DNA from: Wenzhouxiangella sp. AB-CW3
GTDB lineage: Bacteria; Pseudomonadota; Gammaproteobacteria; Xanthomonadales; Wenzhouxiangellaceae
Length of the DNA stretch: 64,000 bases
Assembly (NCBI RefSeq): GCF_014725735.1
Contig: NZ_CP061368.1
Location: 1,193,225 to 1,257,224, forward strand
Direction of reading: 5' to 3'
Part shown: piece by piece, positions 48,002 through 59,000 of the stretch
Layout of the letters: each line of letters begins with the position of its first letter
Position numbering within the stretch: position 1 is the first letter of the stretch
The notes under the pieces: generated by a model
Told to the model about the DNA's origin: nothing
The model's database searches: none
The model's input: only the letters and a program-made list of their open reading frames with translations
Translations under genes and position numbers: made by a program

Positions 48002-50461
48002 TCAGTGTCCCGTGCGCAGGATTCTCACCGGTGGTGTGCGCAGTACCGACCGGTTGCCCAGCCAGCCACTGCCCACGATCAGCAGGGCGGAAGCAGCGAA
48101 GCCGGCCAGGAACAGCCAGGCCGAAGGCTGATAGCGGAACTCGAACAACTCCGCAGCCAGCAGCCAGCCGGTGATGCCGGCTCCCGCCGTGGCCAGCGCG
48201 GCGGATATCAGCGCCATGGCGCCATACTCGACCAGCAGTCCGCGACCGACCATGCGGTTGTCGGCGCCCAGTGTCCGGATCAGCGCGGCTTCATGCCGGC
48301 GCTCGTCCCGGGTTGCTTCCAGGGCGGCGAGCAGCACCACCAGTCCGGCCAGCAGGGTAAAGAAGAATACCACCTGGGCGGCCTGGCTGACCTGGTCGAT
48401 GATCTCGCCGACGCGCGCGATGATCGCACCAATATCAATGACCGAGACATTCGGCCAGGAGCGCGTTAGTTGCCTGAGCAGGTCGCTGTCGGTATCACCG
48501 AGGTGGAAGCTGGCGATCTTCTGGTGCGGCAGGATCTGACCGGCCTCCGGCGTCAGCAGGATGAAGAAGTTGACGTTGAACGAATTCCAGTCCACTTCGC
48601 GGATACTGGTGACCGTGGCGGTGAAACTGCGCGCACCCGACTCGAATGTCAGTTCGTCGCCCAGCCCCACGCCCAGACGTTCGGCCCACATCTGTGCAAG
48701 CGAGACTTCGCCGGTGGTGCTGGCATCGAAGAATTGCCCGGCGACGATTTCGTTGGCTGGCGGCAGCGTATCGATCCAGGACACATTGACCTGGCCGGCC
48801 ATGCGATCGTCCGGTGGTCGCTTGCCGTTGATCGCCACCAGGTTGGCGTTGGCCATGGGTCGGACCTGAAGATTGATCACCCCGGCGTCGCGCAGCATGC
48901 GCTCGACCTCGTCGACCTGATCGGGCTGGATATTGACGGCGAAATGATCGGGTGCGTCGGCCGGCAGGCTGGTCCGCCACTGCTCCAGCATTTCGGCACG
49001 CACGATGACCAGTAGCAGCAGGGCCATCAGACCCAGGCCCAGGGCGGTGACCTGGATGATGCCGGCGCCACGTCGTCGCTGCAGACCGGCCAGTCCGAAG
49101 CGCCATGCCGCCCGCGCACGTCGTGCCAGCCGGCCACTGGCCAGCATGGCCAGCCAGCCGAACAGGGCCAGGCTGCCAGCCAGCAGGGCGCTGGCGCCCA
49201 GCACGATCAGGGCCAGTCGGGTATCGCCAAGCTGCACAACCGGAATCGACAGGGCCGCGGCCACGGGCAGCAGCCACAACAAACGCGAGATGCCAATGCG
49301 CCGGTCCAGCGAGCGATTGAGGATGCGCATCGGTGGCACACCGCGCAGGTTCAGAAGCGGCGGCAGCGCGAAACCGGCAGCCAGCAGCAGGGTAAATGCA
49401 CCGGCTCCGGCCAGCGGCCCAAAGCGCACCCCGGGAAGGTTGCTGCCGGGCCCATCGGCCAGAATCCTGGCAATCAGTTCCTGGGCGACCAGGGCGGCCG
49501 CACCCCCGGCCACGATACTGATCAGCACCAGCCACAGCAGCATCAGCGACATCGATGCCATGACCGCACCGCTCTTGGCGCCGAAAGCCTTGAGCAGGGC
49601 GACCAGGTCGCGCTGGGCGAGAGAGAATCGCATGGCCGAGAGCAGAATGGCCACGGCGGCCAGGATCACGGCCGTCAGGGCGGCCACGCCAAGGAAACGA
49701 CTGGCCTGGGCCAGCGCCGCGCCGGTCTGATCTTCCGCGTCGGCCACGGTGATCAGTCGCTGGTTGTCATCGAGTCTCGAGCTGACCCAGTCGCGAAAAT
49801 CATCGACGGCCGATTCACTGCCGGCGACCAGCAGACGATAACGGGCACGGGCGCCGGGGCCCAGCAGTTCGCTGTCGAGCAGATCGTCGAGATGCACCAT
49901 CATGCGCGGCGCGAGCATGAAACGACCGCCACCGCGATCGGGCTCGAACAGCAGGGCCTGGTCGATGACCAGCTCGCTGTAGCCCAGTTCGGTGACGTCT
50001 CCGGTCTCGGCATCCAGTGCCCGCAGGCCACGAGGTTCCAGCCAGGCCGTGCCGCGCTCGGGCAGTCGGCTTACCGTCTGTTCCTCGCCATCGATGCGAT
50101 CGGCAATGCGCAGCCGGCCGCGCAGCGGATAACCGCCGCCCACGCCTTTGACATCAATAAGCTGGCTTTCGTCGCCGACGAACACGGCGGTGCTGAGCAG
50201 AATGATTTCGGCGGTATCCAGGCCAAACTGTTCGGCCCGCTCGAAATACTCGTGCGGCAGCCGTTCGCGTCCGGCCACCACCAGGTCGGCAGCCAGTGCT
50301 TCACCGGCCTCCCGTTCCAGCGCCCGACCGACGCGATCGGTGAACAGACTGACCGCGCCCAGCGCGGCCGTGGCCACGATCAGGCCGGCTGCCAGCATGG
50401 CCAGGGCGCCCGAGCGCCCCTGGCGGGTCAGTAAACGAAAAGACAGGACGACGGGGTTCAC
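48002..50461 (-). CDS. ABC transporter permease (YbbP/FtsX-type)
   Basis: 819-residue inner-membrane protein with an N-terminal helix, a large periplasmic domain (~45-240), three helices around 245-370, further helices ~395-490, a second periplasmic domain (~505-680) and three C-terminal helices. This is the duplicated FtsX layout of E. coli YbbP. FTLLAGLVVLLAALEATRDERRHEAALIRTLGAD (from ~690) is the family's most conserved segment. It works with the overlapping ATPase gene; TesA-type genes are commonly linked to this pair, suggesting a lipid or envelope role. Confidence 0.92.
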   Translation of the reverse strand: MNPVVLSFRLLTRQGRSGALAMLAAGLIVATAALGAVSLFTDRVGRALEREAGEALAADLVVAGRERLPHEYFERAEQFGLDTAEIILLSTAVFVGDESQLIDVKGVGGGYPLRGRLRIADRIDGEEQTVSRLPERGTAWLEPRGLRALDAETGDVTELGYSELVIDQALLFEPDRGGGRFMLAPRMMVHLDDLLDSELLGPGARARYRLLVAGSESAVDDFRDWVSSRLDDNQRLITVADAEDQTGAALAQASRFLGVAALTAVILAAVAILLSAMRFSLAQRDLVALLKAFGAKSGAVMASMSLMLLWLVLISIVAGGAAALVAQELIARILADGPGSNLPGVRFGPLAGAGAFTLLLAAGFALPPLLNLRGVPPMRILNRSLDRRIGISRLLWLLPVAAALSIPVVQLGDTRLALIVLGASALLAGSLALFGWLAMLASGRLARRARAAWRFGLAGLQRRRGAGIIQVTALGLGLMALLLLVIVRAEMLEQWRTSLPADAPDHFAVNIQPDQVDEVERMLRDAGVINLQVRPMANANLVAINGKRPPDDRMAGQVNVSWIDTLPPANEIVAGQFFDASTTGEVSLAQMWAERLGVGLGDELTFESGARSFTATVTSIREVDWNSFNVNFFILLTPEAGQILPHQKIASFHLGDTDSDLLRQLTRSWPNVSVIDIGAIIARVGEIIDQVSQAAQVVFFFTLLAGLVVLLAALEATRDERRHEAALIRTLGADNRMVGRGLLVEYGAMALISAALATAGAGITGWLLAAELFEFRYQPSAWLFLAGFAASALLIVGSGWLGNRSVLRTPPVRILRTGH

Positions 50462-51162
50462 GCCCGCTCCGATTCCACTGGCGACTCCAGCAGCCTGCCG
50501 TCAACGATCTCCTCGATGTGACCGCAGCGCCGGGCCAGCTCAAGGTCATGGGTCACCAGGATCAGGGCCGTGCCATGGTCGCGATTGAGTTCGAACAGCA
50601 GGTCGGCGATGGACTGTCCGGTGCGGCGGTCGAGGTTGCCGGTGGGTTCATCGGCAAACAGGATGTCCGGGTTGCCGGCGAATGCACGTGCGATGGCCAC
50701 GCGCTGCTGCTCACCCCCCGACATCTGGCGGGGATAGTGCGCCATGCGGTGTTCCAGTCCGACCTGCGTCAGAGCCTCGACGGCCCGGTCCCTGACGCGG
50801 TCAAAGCCGGCAATCTCCAGCGCCAGCATGACATTCTCCAGCGCGGTGAGGCTGGGCAACAGGTGAAACGACTGAAACACGAAACCGACCTGACGTCGTC
50901 GCAGCGTGGCACGTTGATCTTCGTCCAGGGCTCCGAGATCAGCATCAGCCAGCCGGATATGGCCGGAGGACGGCAATTCCAGTCCGGCCAGCAGGCCAAG
51001 CAGGGTGGTCTTGCCCGACCCCGACGCCCCGACGATGGCCATGGTTTCACCTGCATTCAGGCTGAGGGTGATATCGTCGAGAATGACGAGCCGCCCGCCG
51101 GGGGCGTCGACGGCAAAGCCGACATGCTGACACGAGAGGATTTCCCGGGTTGAGTGCTTCAT
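50458..51162 (-). CDS. ABC transporter ATP-binding protein (YbbA-like)
   Basis: 234 residues from ATG 51162 (MKHSTREIL); the longer frame has an unrelated leader. Walker A GASGSGKTT (~47), Q-loop FVFQSFHLLP, signature MSGGEQQRVAIARA (~148), Walker B ILFADEPTGNLD and H-loop VTHD, as in the LolD/MacB-type subfamily. Overlaps the permease gene by 4 bp. Its start codon overlaps the start codon of the divergent tesA by two bases. Confidence 0.93.
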   Translation of the reverse strand: MKHSTREILSCQHVGFAVDAPGGRLVILDDITLSLNAGETMAIVGASGSGKTTLLGLLAGLELPSSGHIRLADADLGALDEDQRATLRRRQVGFVFQSFHLLPSLTALENVMLALEIAGFDRVRDRAVEALTQVGLEHRMAHYPRQMSGGEQQRVAIARAFAGNPDILFADEPTGNLDRRTGQSIADLLFELNRDHGTALILVTHDLELARRCGHIEEIVDGRLLESPVESERA

Positions 51163-51775
51163 GATGAAAAAATATTCCAGATTGGTCTTGTCGCTGCTGG
51201 TACTGAGTCTTGCCTGCGCCGTCGTACCACTGCAGGCGCGCACGCTGCTGGTGGTCGGCGACAGCCTGTCAGATGCCTACAACATGCCACGTGAAGCCGG
51301 TTGGGCTCATCTGCTGTCCGAGCGCCTGGGCGATGACTACGAGGTCGTCAATGCCAGCATTTCCGGCGAGACGACCGCCGGTGCCGCCAGCCGGATCGAC
51401 GACCTGCTCGCCGATCATCACCCCGATGTGCTGCTGATCATACTGGGCGGCAATGATGGCCTGCGCGCGCTCAGCCCGCGCCAGATCAAGGACAATCTTG
51501 CGGCAGTCATCGAAAAGGGCAAGGCCTCGGGAGCAAAAGTGGCGCTGATGCAGATCCGCATGCCGCCCAACCTGGGACCGGCCTACGTGCGTCGATTCGA
51601 GGAGGTCTATCCAGCCCTCTCGGAACGTCATGACATCGAGTTGGTTCCCTTTTTCCTCGACGAACTGTTCGACCAGCCCGGCATGATGATGCCCGACGGC
51701 ATTCACCCCGCGGCCCAAGCCCAGCCCGGAATGCTTGATCGTCTATGGCCGGAACTCGAGCCGCTGCTTCGGTAA
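51161..51775 (+). CDS. tesA: TesA-like arylesterase/thioesterase I
   Basis: 204 residues, GDSL/SGNH hydrolase. Signal peptide (MMKKYSRLVLSLLVLSLACAVVPLQA); catalytic Ser in VVGDSLSDAYNM, Gly block, Asn in GGNDGLRAL and the Asp-His pair in DGIHPAAQAQ. A periplasmic lipase/thioesterase/protease I type enzyme. Start is at 51161 or the second ATG at 51164; either lies on top of the divergent ABC gene's start codon. The neighbouring ybbA/ybbP pair is the same arrangement as in E. coli. Confidence 0.92.
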   Translation: MMKKYSRLVLSLLVLSLACAVVPLQARTLLVVGDSLSDAYNMPREAGWAHLLSERLGDDYEVVNASISGETTAGAASRIDDLLADHHPDVLLIILGGNDGLRALSPRQIKDNLAAVIEKGKASGAKVALMQIRMPPNLGPAYVRRFEEVYPALSERHDIELVPFFLDELFDQPGMMMPDGIHPAAQAQPGMLDRLWPELEPLLR

Positions 51776-51856
51776 TTCTCTTCTGGCCACGACTGTTACG
51801 GACGGGACAGTCCGGTTCGTTATAATCAGGCGCTGCCCTCGCAATCGAGAATCCCG

Positions 51857-53452
51857 ATGTCCGAACGCGAAATCATGGAATACGACGTGGTCATTGTCGG
51901 TGCCGGTCCGGCCGGGCTGGCCTGTGCCATTCGGCTCAAGCAACTCAAGGACGACCTCAATGTCTGCGTGATCGAAAAGGCGGCCGAAATCGGCGGCCAC
52001 ATCCTGTCCGGTGCGGTGATCGAACCTGAACCGCTGGATGCGCTGATTGACGGCTGGCGCGATGATCCGCCGCCGATCTGCGTGCCGGCCGGTCGCGACC
52101 AGTTCCTGAAGCTGTCAAAGACCGGTTCACGCAAATTGCCCACGCCGCCGCAGCAGAAGAACCATGGCAACTTCATCGTCTCGCTGGGCGCGATGTGCGG
52201 CTGGCTGGCACCGAAGGCCGAGGCGCTGGGTATTGACCTGTTTCCCGGCTTTGCCGCCGCCGACTTGTCATACAACGACAAAGATGAGGTTCAGGGCGTG
52301 ATCATCGGCGACATGGGGGTCGACAAGGAAGGCAACTACAAGGATACCTATGTGCAGGGCATCGAGATCCGCGCGGCCGTGACCGTGCTCGGCGAAGGCT
52401 GCCGCGGGCACCTGTCCAAGCGCGCGATCGCCCGGTACAAGCTGGACGCCGACAGCGATCCGCAGACCTACGGTATCGGCATGAAGGAGCTGTGGCAGTT
52501 GCCCGAGGGTCGCGTCGAGCCCGGGTTGATCCAGCACACCGTGGGCTGGCCCTTGCCTGGCGAGATTTATGGTGGCAGCTTCATTTACCACCTCGACAAG
52601 GATCGCGTGGCCGTGGGTTTTGTCTGCGGGCTGGACTACCAGGACCCGAACTTCAGCCCGTTCGAGGCCTTCCAGCAGTTCAAGCATCACCCGATGATCA
52701 AGGAGATGCTGGGCGGTGGCGAGATCCTGTCGGCCGGCGCGCGCGCCCTGGTCGAGGGGGGCTACCAGTCGCTGCCGAAGGTCGAGATGCCCGGCGCGAT
52801 GCTGATTGGCGATTCGGCCGGTCTGCTCAATGTGCCCAAGATCAAGGGTACCCACCAGGCGCTGAAGTCCGGCATGCTGGCTGCCGAGCACCTGTCGGAG
52901 AAACTGTCCAGTGAAGGGTTCGATGCCCGGCTGCGCGCGTCCGACGTCGTCGCCGAGCTGAAGAAAGTGCGCAATGTGCGCCCCGGTTTCAACAAGGGCC
53001 TGTGGCGTGGCATGACCACCGCGGCCGTCGAGACCGTGACCGCGGGCAAGCTGCCGCGCACCTTGCCCAACCATGCCGATCACGAACAGTTCCGCAAGCT
53101 CGACGAACAGGGCTTCAACTACGACTTTGTCGAGCGCGATCTGCCGCCGCGCGATCGCCTGGCCTCGGTGTACTTTGCCGCCACGGCGCATGACGAGGAC
53201 CAGCCGGTGCATCTGAAAATCATCGAGCCGGACGTGTGTTTTACCCGCTGCGAGGAAGAGTACGGCAACCCCTGCACGCGTTTCTGTCCGGCCAATGTCT
53301 ACGAAAAGGTCGAGGACGAGAATGGCAAGCGCATCCAGATCAATGCTGCCAACTGCGTGCATTGCAAGACCTGCGACATTGCCGATCCGTACCAGGTCAT
53401 CGAGTGGGTCACGCCGGAAGGCGGATCAGGCCCCAACTACACCAATCTCTAG
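51857..53452 (+). CDS. Electron transfer flavoprotein-ubiquinone oxidoreductase
   Basis: 531 residues. It passes electrons from ETF, reduced by acyl-CoA dehydrogenases, to ubiquinone. FAD-binding [17 protein letters not shown] at the N-terminus, [16 protein letters not shown], the ubiquinone region [23 protein letters not shown] (~235), [16 protein letters not shown] (~315), and a C-terminal ferredoxin-like [4Fe-4S] site ([23 protein letters not shown]). It would serve the acyl-CoA dehydrogenases encoded elsewhere in the window. Ends 26 bp before aroC. Confidence 0.95.
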   Translation: MSEREIMEYDVVIVGAGPAGLACAIRLKQLKDDLNVCVIEKAAEIGGHILSGAVIEPEPLDALIDGWRDDPPPICVPAGRDQFLKLSKTGSRKLPTPPQQKNHGNFIVSLGAMCGWLAPKAEALGIDLFPGFAAADLSYNDKDEVQGVIIGDMGVDKEGNYKDTYVQGIEIRAAVTVLGEGCRGHLSKRAIARYKLDADSDPQTYGIGMKELWQLPEGRVEPGLIQHTVGWPLPGEIYGGSFIYHLDKDRVAVGFVCGLDYQDPNFSPFEAFQQFKHHPMIKEMLGGGEILSAGARALVEGGYQSLPKVEMPGAMLIGDSAGLLNVPKIKGTHQALKSGMLAAEHLSEKLSSEGFDARLRASDVVAELKKVRNVRPGFNKGLWRGMTTAAVETVTAGKLPRTLPNHADHEQFRKLDEQGFNYDFVERDLPPRDRLASVYFAATAHDEDQPVHLKIIEPDVCFTRCEEEYGNPCTRFCPANVYEKVEDENGKRIQINAANCVHCKTCDIADPYQVIEWVTPEGGSGPNYTNL

Positions 53453-53478
53453 CCGGGGGCGGCCGCAATTTTGCGGAC

Positions 53479-54576
53479 ATGCAGATGAATAACTCGTTTG
53501 GAAGAGTTCTGGCCATCACGACCTTCGGCGAAAGCCATGGGCCGGCGATCGGGTGCGTTCTGGACGGGTTTCCGCCGGGCCTGGCGATCACGCCCGAGGA
53601 AATCCGGGCCGAGCTGATGCGGCGGGCGACCGGACAGAGCCGCTGGACTTCTCAGCGCAAGGAAGCCGAAGATGTTCAGATCCTCTCCGGCACTTTCGAG
53701 GGGCGGACAACCGGCACCCCCATCGCGCTGCTGATTCACAACACCGATGCGCGCTCGAAGGATTATTCGAAGATCGCCGCGCAGTTTCGTCCTGGCCATG
53801 CCGACTACACCTACCACCATAAGTACGGCATTCGCGACTATCGTGGCGGCGGGCGCTCCTCGGCGCGCGAGACGGCCATGCGGGTGGCGGCCGGAGCGCT
53901 GGCGAAGAAATACCTGCGCGAGCAGCTGGGCGTGGAAATCACGGGCTGGCTCGGCCAGCTTGGCGAGGAAGTCTGTGATGAGCATTTCGATGCATCGGTC
54001 ATCGAGACCAACCCGTTCTTCTGCCCCGATGCCGATCGGGTGCCCGCGCTGGAAGACTACATGAAGCGTTTGTGGAAATCCGGCGACTCGGTGGGCGCGC
54101 TGGTCCGCGCTCGGGCCACAGGTGTGCCGGTTGGGCTGGGTGCCCCGGTCTACGCCAAGCTCGACGGCGACCTGGCCGCGGCAATGATGAGCATCAATGC
54201 CACCAAGGGGGTCGAGATCGGTGCGGGTTTCGCCTCGGTGGCGCAGAAAGGCACCGAGCACCGCGACGAGATCACGCCGGAAGGATTCGAATCCAATCAT
54301 GCCGGCGGTGTCCTGGGCGGCATTTCCACCGGCCAGCCGGTCGAGGTGGCGGTGGCGTTCAAGCCAACCTCGTCGCTCAGATTGCCGGGCAAAACGGTGG
54401 ACACATCCGGCCAGCCGGTTGAAATCGTCACCACCGGCCGCCATGACCCCTGTGTCGGAATTCGCGCCGTGCCCATCGTCGAGGCCATGCTGGCCCTGGT
54501 GATCATGGACCACTACCTGCTAAACCGCGCCCAGTGCGGGGATGTGGGGGAACAGGCGCCGAGGATTCCGACGTGA
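53479..54576 (+). CDS. aroC: Chorismate synthase
   Basis: 365 residues from ATG 53479 ([25 protein letters not shown]); the frame upstream overlaps the oxidoreductase gene and is not conserved. It converts EPSP to chorismate using reduced FMN. Signatures: GESHG (~19), [14 protein letters not shown] (~127), GSALVRA-like [12 protein letters not shown] and, near the C-terminus, [18 protein letters not shown]. Full length. The heptad-repeat region follows its stop codon. Confidence 0.96.
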   Translation: MQMNNSFGRVLAITTFGESHGPAIGCVLDGFPPGLAITPEEIRAELMRRATGQSRWTSQRKEAEDVQILSGTFEGRTTGTPIALLIHNTDARSKDYSKIAAQFRPGHADYTYHHKYGIRDYRGGGRSSARETAMRVAAGALAKKYLREQLGVEITGWLGQLGEEVCDEHFDASVIETNPFFCPDADRVPALEDYMKRLWKSGDSVGALVRARATGVPVGLGAPVYAKLDGDLAAAMMSINATKGVEIGAGFASVAQKGTEHRDEITPEGFESNHAGGVLGGISTGQPVEVAVAFKPTSSLRLPGKTVDTSGQPVEIVTTGRHDPCVGIRAVPIVEAMLALVIMDHYLLNRAQCGDVGEQAPRIPT

Positions 54577-54581
54577 GCAGA

Positions 54582-54779
54582 GAGTTTGAAGTGTGAAGTG
54601 ACTAGGTGTTAGGTGTTAGGTGTTTGGGCATTAGATGTTCAGGGGTTCAGTTGGGGTTTTGCAGTTGAATTTTGAGTCTCCGAAACCCACCGTAGCCCCC
54701 TCAACCCCAAGCACCCAAAGCCCAACCCGCAAGCCGTTCTTAACACTTCACACTTCACACTTCACACTTCACACTTTCT
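54582..54779. repeat. Heptad-repeat fold-back element R7-6
   Basis: Left array GTTTGAA, GTGTGAA, GTGACTA, GGTGTTA x2 (54583-54625) and right array of five inverted units (TTAACAC, TTCACAC x4; 54740-54777). The ~115-bp centre is polarised: G/T-rich left half (54630-54680), C/A-rich right half (54680-54735). It starts just after aroC and ends just before asd. Confidence 0.82.
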
Positions 54780-54806
54780 TTGACCCCAAACCGGATACAA
54801 GGACGC

Positions 54807-55832
54807 ATGAGCGAACAAAACAAAGGATTTCGAGTGGCCGTGGTCGGCGCGACCGGGGCCGTGGGTGAGGTGATGCTGGAGTTGCTGGCTGAGCGTCAGT
54901 TTCCGATCAGCGAGATTGCGGCTTTGGCCAGCAGTCGTTCTGCCGGTCGCCAGGTTCAGTTTGGCGGCAAGAGTCTGACGGTCGAGGACTTGGCCACGTT
55001 TGACTTCAGCGGCTGGGATTTTGCCCTGTTTTCGGCCGGAGGCAGTATTTCGGCCGAGCATGCGCCCCGCGCGGCGAAGGCCGGCTGTACGGTCATCGAC
55101 AACACCTCGCATTTCCGCATGGACCCCGACTGCCCGCTGGTGGTGCCCGAGGTCAATGCCGATGTGCTGGACGACTTCTCGGGTGGCGGCATCATTGCCA
55201 ACCCGAACTGCTCGACCATTCAGATGGTCCTGGCCGTGGCGCCCCTGCACCGGGCGGCTGGCGTGTCGCGCATCAACGTGGCCACTTACCAGTCAGTCTC
55301 CGGCGCCGGCAAGGCGGCCATGGAGGAGCTGGCCCAGCAGAGCAAGGATCGGTTCAATTTCAAGGATCCGACAGTCGAGGCGCTCAATGCCCCGATCGCC
55401 TTCAACGTCATTCCCATGATCGACGTGCTGCAGGACAACGGATACTCGAAAGAAGAGATGAAGATGCACAACGAGACCCGCCGGATTCTCGGAACCGATG
55501 ACATCGCGGTCAATGCCACGGCGGTTCGTGTGCCGGTGTTCTTCGGTCACGGCGAGGCCGTGCACCTGGAAACGGTCGAGCCGCTGGATGTCGAGCAGGC
55601 ACGCGAACTGCTGGCCAGCGCGCCGGGCGTGGAGGTCATGCAGGGCGAAGAACTGGCGACACCGCTGACTCATGCCTCCGGAAACGACCCGGCCTACGTG
55701 TGCCGCCTGCGGCGTGATATCAGCCATCCGCGGGGCCTCTGTTTCTGGGTCGTGGCCGACAACGTGCGCAAGGGTGCGGCACTCAACGCCATCCAGATTG
55801 CCGAGTACCTGGCCGGTCGTGCTCGCAACTGA
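54807..55832 (+). CDS. asd: Aspartate-semialdehyde dehydrogenase
   Basis: 341 residues from ATG 54807, with AAGGA 5 bp upstream; an earlier frame opening at 54780 lacks conservation. NADP-binding VVGATGAVGEVML, active-site Cys in NPNCSTIQMV (~133), phosphate and substrate residues in SVSGAGKAAMEEL and KMHNETRRILG, His in RVPVFFGHGEAVHLE. It provides the branch point to lysine, threonine, methionine and diaminopimelate. Followed by fimV, as in Pseudomonas. Confidence 0.96.
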   Translation: MSEQNKGFRVAVVGATGAVGEVMLELLAERQFPISEIAALASSRSAGRQVQFGGKSLTVEDLATFDFSGWDFALFSAGGSISAEHAPRAAKAGCTVIDNTSHFRMDPDCPLVVPEVNADVLDDFSGGGIIANPNCSTIQMVLAVAPLHRAAGVSRINVATYQSVSGAGKAAMEELAQQSKDRFNFKDPTVEALNAPIAFNVIPMIDVLQDNGYSKEEMKMHNETRRILGTDDIAVNATAVRVPVFFGHGEAVHLETVEPLDVEQARELLASAPGVEVMQGEELATPLTHASGNDPAYVCRLRRDISHPRGLCFWVVADNVRKGAALNAIQIAEYLAGRARN

Positions 55833-55857
55833 TCGGGTGGGGCGTCTGATCCGCTGC

Positions 55858-55887
55858 TTCCATATTGCCTGAAGTCATTGGTATACT
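55858..55887 (+). promoter_or_regulatory. Candidate promoter for fimV
   Basis: TTCCAT, 18 bp, TATACT (55882-55887), about 170 bp upstream of the fimV start, leaving a long leader. Only the -10 is strong. Confidence 0.45.
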
Positions 55888-56059
55888 CGCTTGAATATCA
55901 ACGAGGTCAGCGGTGGTCTTCGGGCTGTCGAATTGCCTTCCAGAGTGGATCTGGCTCTCCGGAAGGACGGGGAGCACGCATCATGACAGTATCGGATCGA
56001 GTACCGATGACCCCAGCCACCAGGGCGATCCATTGACCGAAAAGAGGGTGCCGGCGCCA

Positions 56060-59000
56060 ATGTCCAATTTCAGTCTTCGAATGACTCTCGTCGCCTTGAT
56101 CGGCGGTTTCGTGTTGCTGTTTCCCGCCGAGGGCCTGAGAGCGCTGGGGCTTGGAGAGGCGCGCGTCGATTCTTACCTGGGGCAGCCGCTGGACGTGTCG
56201 ATACGCCTGCTGGATGTCGACTCCGATGCGGTGGAGGCGCTGACCGTTGTCTCTGCCTCGCCTTCCGACTACGAGCGAATCGGATTGCCATCGGAGGCAT
56301 TGGCCCTGGGGCTGGATGTCAGCATAGACCGTTCTGCCGAACCACCGACCATTCAATTGCGATCGCAGCGCCCGGTCAATGATCCGGTCGTTCAGGTCTT
56401 GCTGGATGCCCGCTTCGCCAGTGGCCGGATTCTGCGCGAGTACACCCTGTTTCTTGATCCGCCCACGATTGATTCTCCCGCGCCGATTCGGCGCGTTGAC
56501 GAGGTTGATCCGGCCGAGGAAACACCGGCGGAGCCAGCGGACGAAAGAGTGGTCGAGCGCGACGAGCCCGAACCCGCGCCACCGCCTGCGGAACGTCCTG
56601 AGCCCGCGCCGGAGCCGGCGGAACCAGAAGCAGAGCCGGAACCGGCGCCCGCGCCCGAGCCGGCCGCGGCCCCGGCTGCTGACGACACGGTGACCGTGGC
56701 CTCGGGGGACACCCTTTGGAGTATTGCGTTCAACTGGCGGCCGGAGCCGGGACTAAGCATGGACCAGGTGTTGCTGGCCATCTACGAGCGCAACCGTCAT
56801 GCCTTCATGGACGAGAACATCAACCGCCTGCGCAGCGGCGCCGAGCTCACCATGCCCGAGCTGGATGATGTTCGGGCCGTGGGCCGCCAGGAGGCCGAGC
56901 AGCGGGTGCGTGAACACATGCAGGCCTGGCAGCATGCGGCGCCGACGGAGGATGTCCCGGAGGTGGCCGATGCCGCCGTTCCGGAAGTCGAAGAGCCCGC
57001 CGAGCCGGCGCCGACACCCGCCGAGGAAGTAGAGGAAACCGCACACCGGCTCGATGTGGTGCCCCCCGAGGACGACGCGTTTGCCGAGGGCGCTGCGGTG
57101 TCTGATGGCGAGGTTGAGCGGGTCAGCGGTGCGCTGGATGAACTCGAGGACGAGATTGTCACCGAGGGGCTGGAAGCCGAGCGCTTTGAGGACCACGTGG
57201 CCGAGATCCGCGAGGCGCTGGATACCCGCGACATGGCGGGGCTGGCCTTCGCCGAAGAGTCACTCGCGGAGCTGGAGGCACGCCTGCGTGAGGCTCGACG
57301 CGAGCGTGAAGAGGACGAGGAACCGGCGCCGAGCCGTCGCGATGCGGTCGATGCCTATTTCCAGGGCCTGGAGCGCGAACTGGTTGACGTCGATGAAGAG
57401 CCGGCACCCGTTCCCGACGAGGCGCCTGAAACAGAACCCGAACTGGCAGAGCGTGACACCGAGCTGGCCCCGGTCGAAGAGACCGAAGAGCCGGTGGCCG
57501 AGCCCGAACCCGAGCCGGTGGCTGACGTCGCGGAGCCCGCCGTGGCCGAAACCGAGCCGGCCACGGGACGCGATGCACTGCCCCTGACCTGGATCGCCTT
57601 GAGTGCGGCGTTGTTCCTGGCAATGGTGGCCGCCGTGGTGTTGCTGGTCCTGCGTCGGCGCCGCCTGGCCGCAGAAGGTGCGGGTATGTCTGCCGCCGAG
57701 CCGGTCGACGATGCCGAGGTACTGGCTCGCAAGGCACTGGCGGCCAATCCGGCCAACCTGGCCAATCACCTGGCGCTGCTGAAGGTGCTGGGCGCAGAGG
57801 AAGACAGTGAGCGCTTTGCCGACGCGCTTGACCAGATGTATCAGCACGTCGACGACGAGGACGACGAGCACTGGCGCGAGGCGCTGGAACTGGCCTCGGT
57901 GCACGCGCCCGATCACCCGATGCTGACGCCGCCTGAAGAACCGGTGACGATGGACGAGCCCGATGAGGTTGACGACGCCGATCGCCCCGAAAGCCAACGG
58001 TACGGTCAACAGGATGACCAGCCGGCCGGTGATGAAGAGGAGGAGGACGAGTTGCTTCGTCGAACCGACGAAATGCTCAGCATGTTCGATAGCGATGATG
58101 ATCTTGAAGACGAGGACGAGGCATCCGACAGGCAATCGGTAGGCGCGGCGGATGAATCGTCTGCCGCCGACAATGACGAGGCCCGCCGGGAGCGTGAGCT
58201 GGGCGAGAACCTGGATCTGGGCGAACTGGCCAACCGGCTCGATGAGCCCGAACCCTTTGCCGCCGCCGACGAGCCGGCCGACGATGACGATGATCTGGAG
58301 TTCAGCCGCTACTCCGAAGATGACGACACGTTCGATACCATCGATGAGTCGGAACAACCCGCCGAGGTCGAGGACTCCGGAACGGATACAGCGTCAGCGG
58401 ACGTCGACGACTTCAGTCTGGATTTCGACGATGACGAGGAAGAGCCGGCAACGACGGATTCGCAAGCCGGTGACGAAGATGCTCTCGAACTGTCGGTTCC
58501 CGATGTGCTGCCGGAAGAGCCGGCTGACAACGAGCCCGATACGCAGGAGACTTCGCAAGCTGCCGATCAGGGCTTCGACTTCATCCTCGACACGGATCGA
58601 TCCGAGGATGAGGCCGCCGACGACGCCGATGAGGATGACCATGTACTAGAGGGCGTCGATGCCGGGCTGTCGCTGGACTTCGACCCGGGCGACGCTGTCC
58701 GAGGCGACGAGGAATCTGACGACAGCCTGTCGGATTCGGTGGCCGATGCCGAGGCCGGAGACGCCGGTGATGGTATGGAAGACCTTTCACTGGATTTCGA
58801 GGGCGACCTGTCTGATGATCGAAGCGAGACGCCGGATGACGTCGAAACCGGGGTCGAAGAAGAGATCGAAGATGACGATCAGTCCTTGGATGCAGATCCC
58901 TTCTCCCTGGAACAGGAGGAGGCCGGACGGCCGGATGGGGACAGGTCCGAATTGTCCTCCGAGGCACTGGATGCCGGCGAGGAAGAACTCGGTGACGAGG

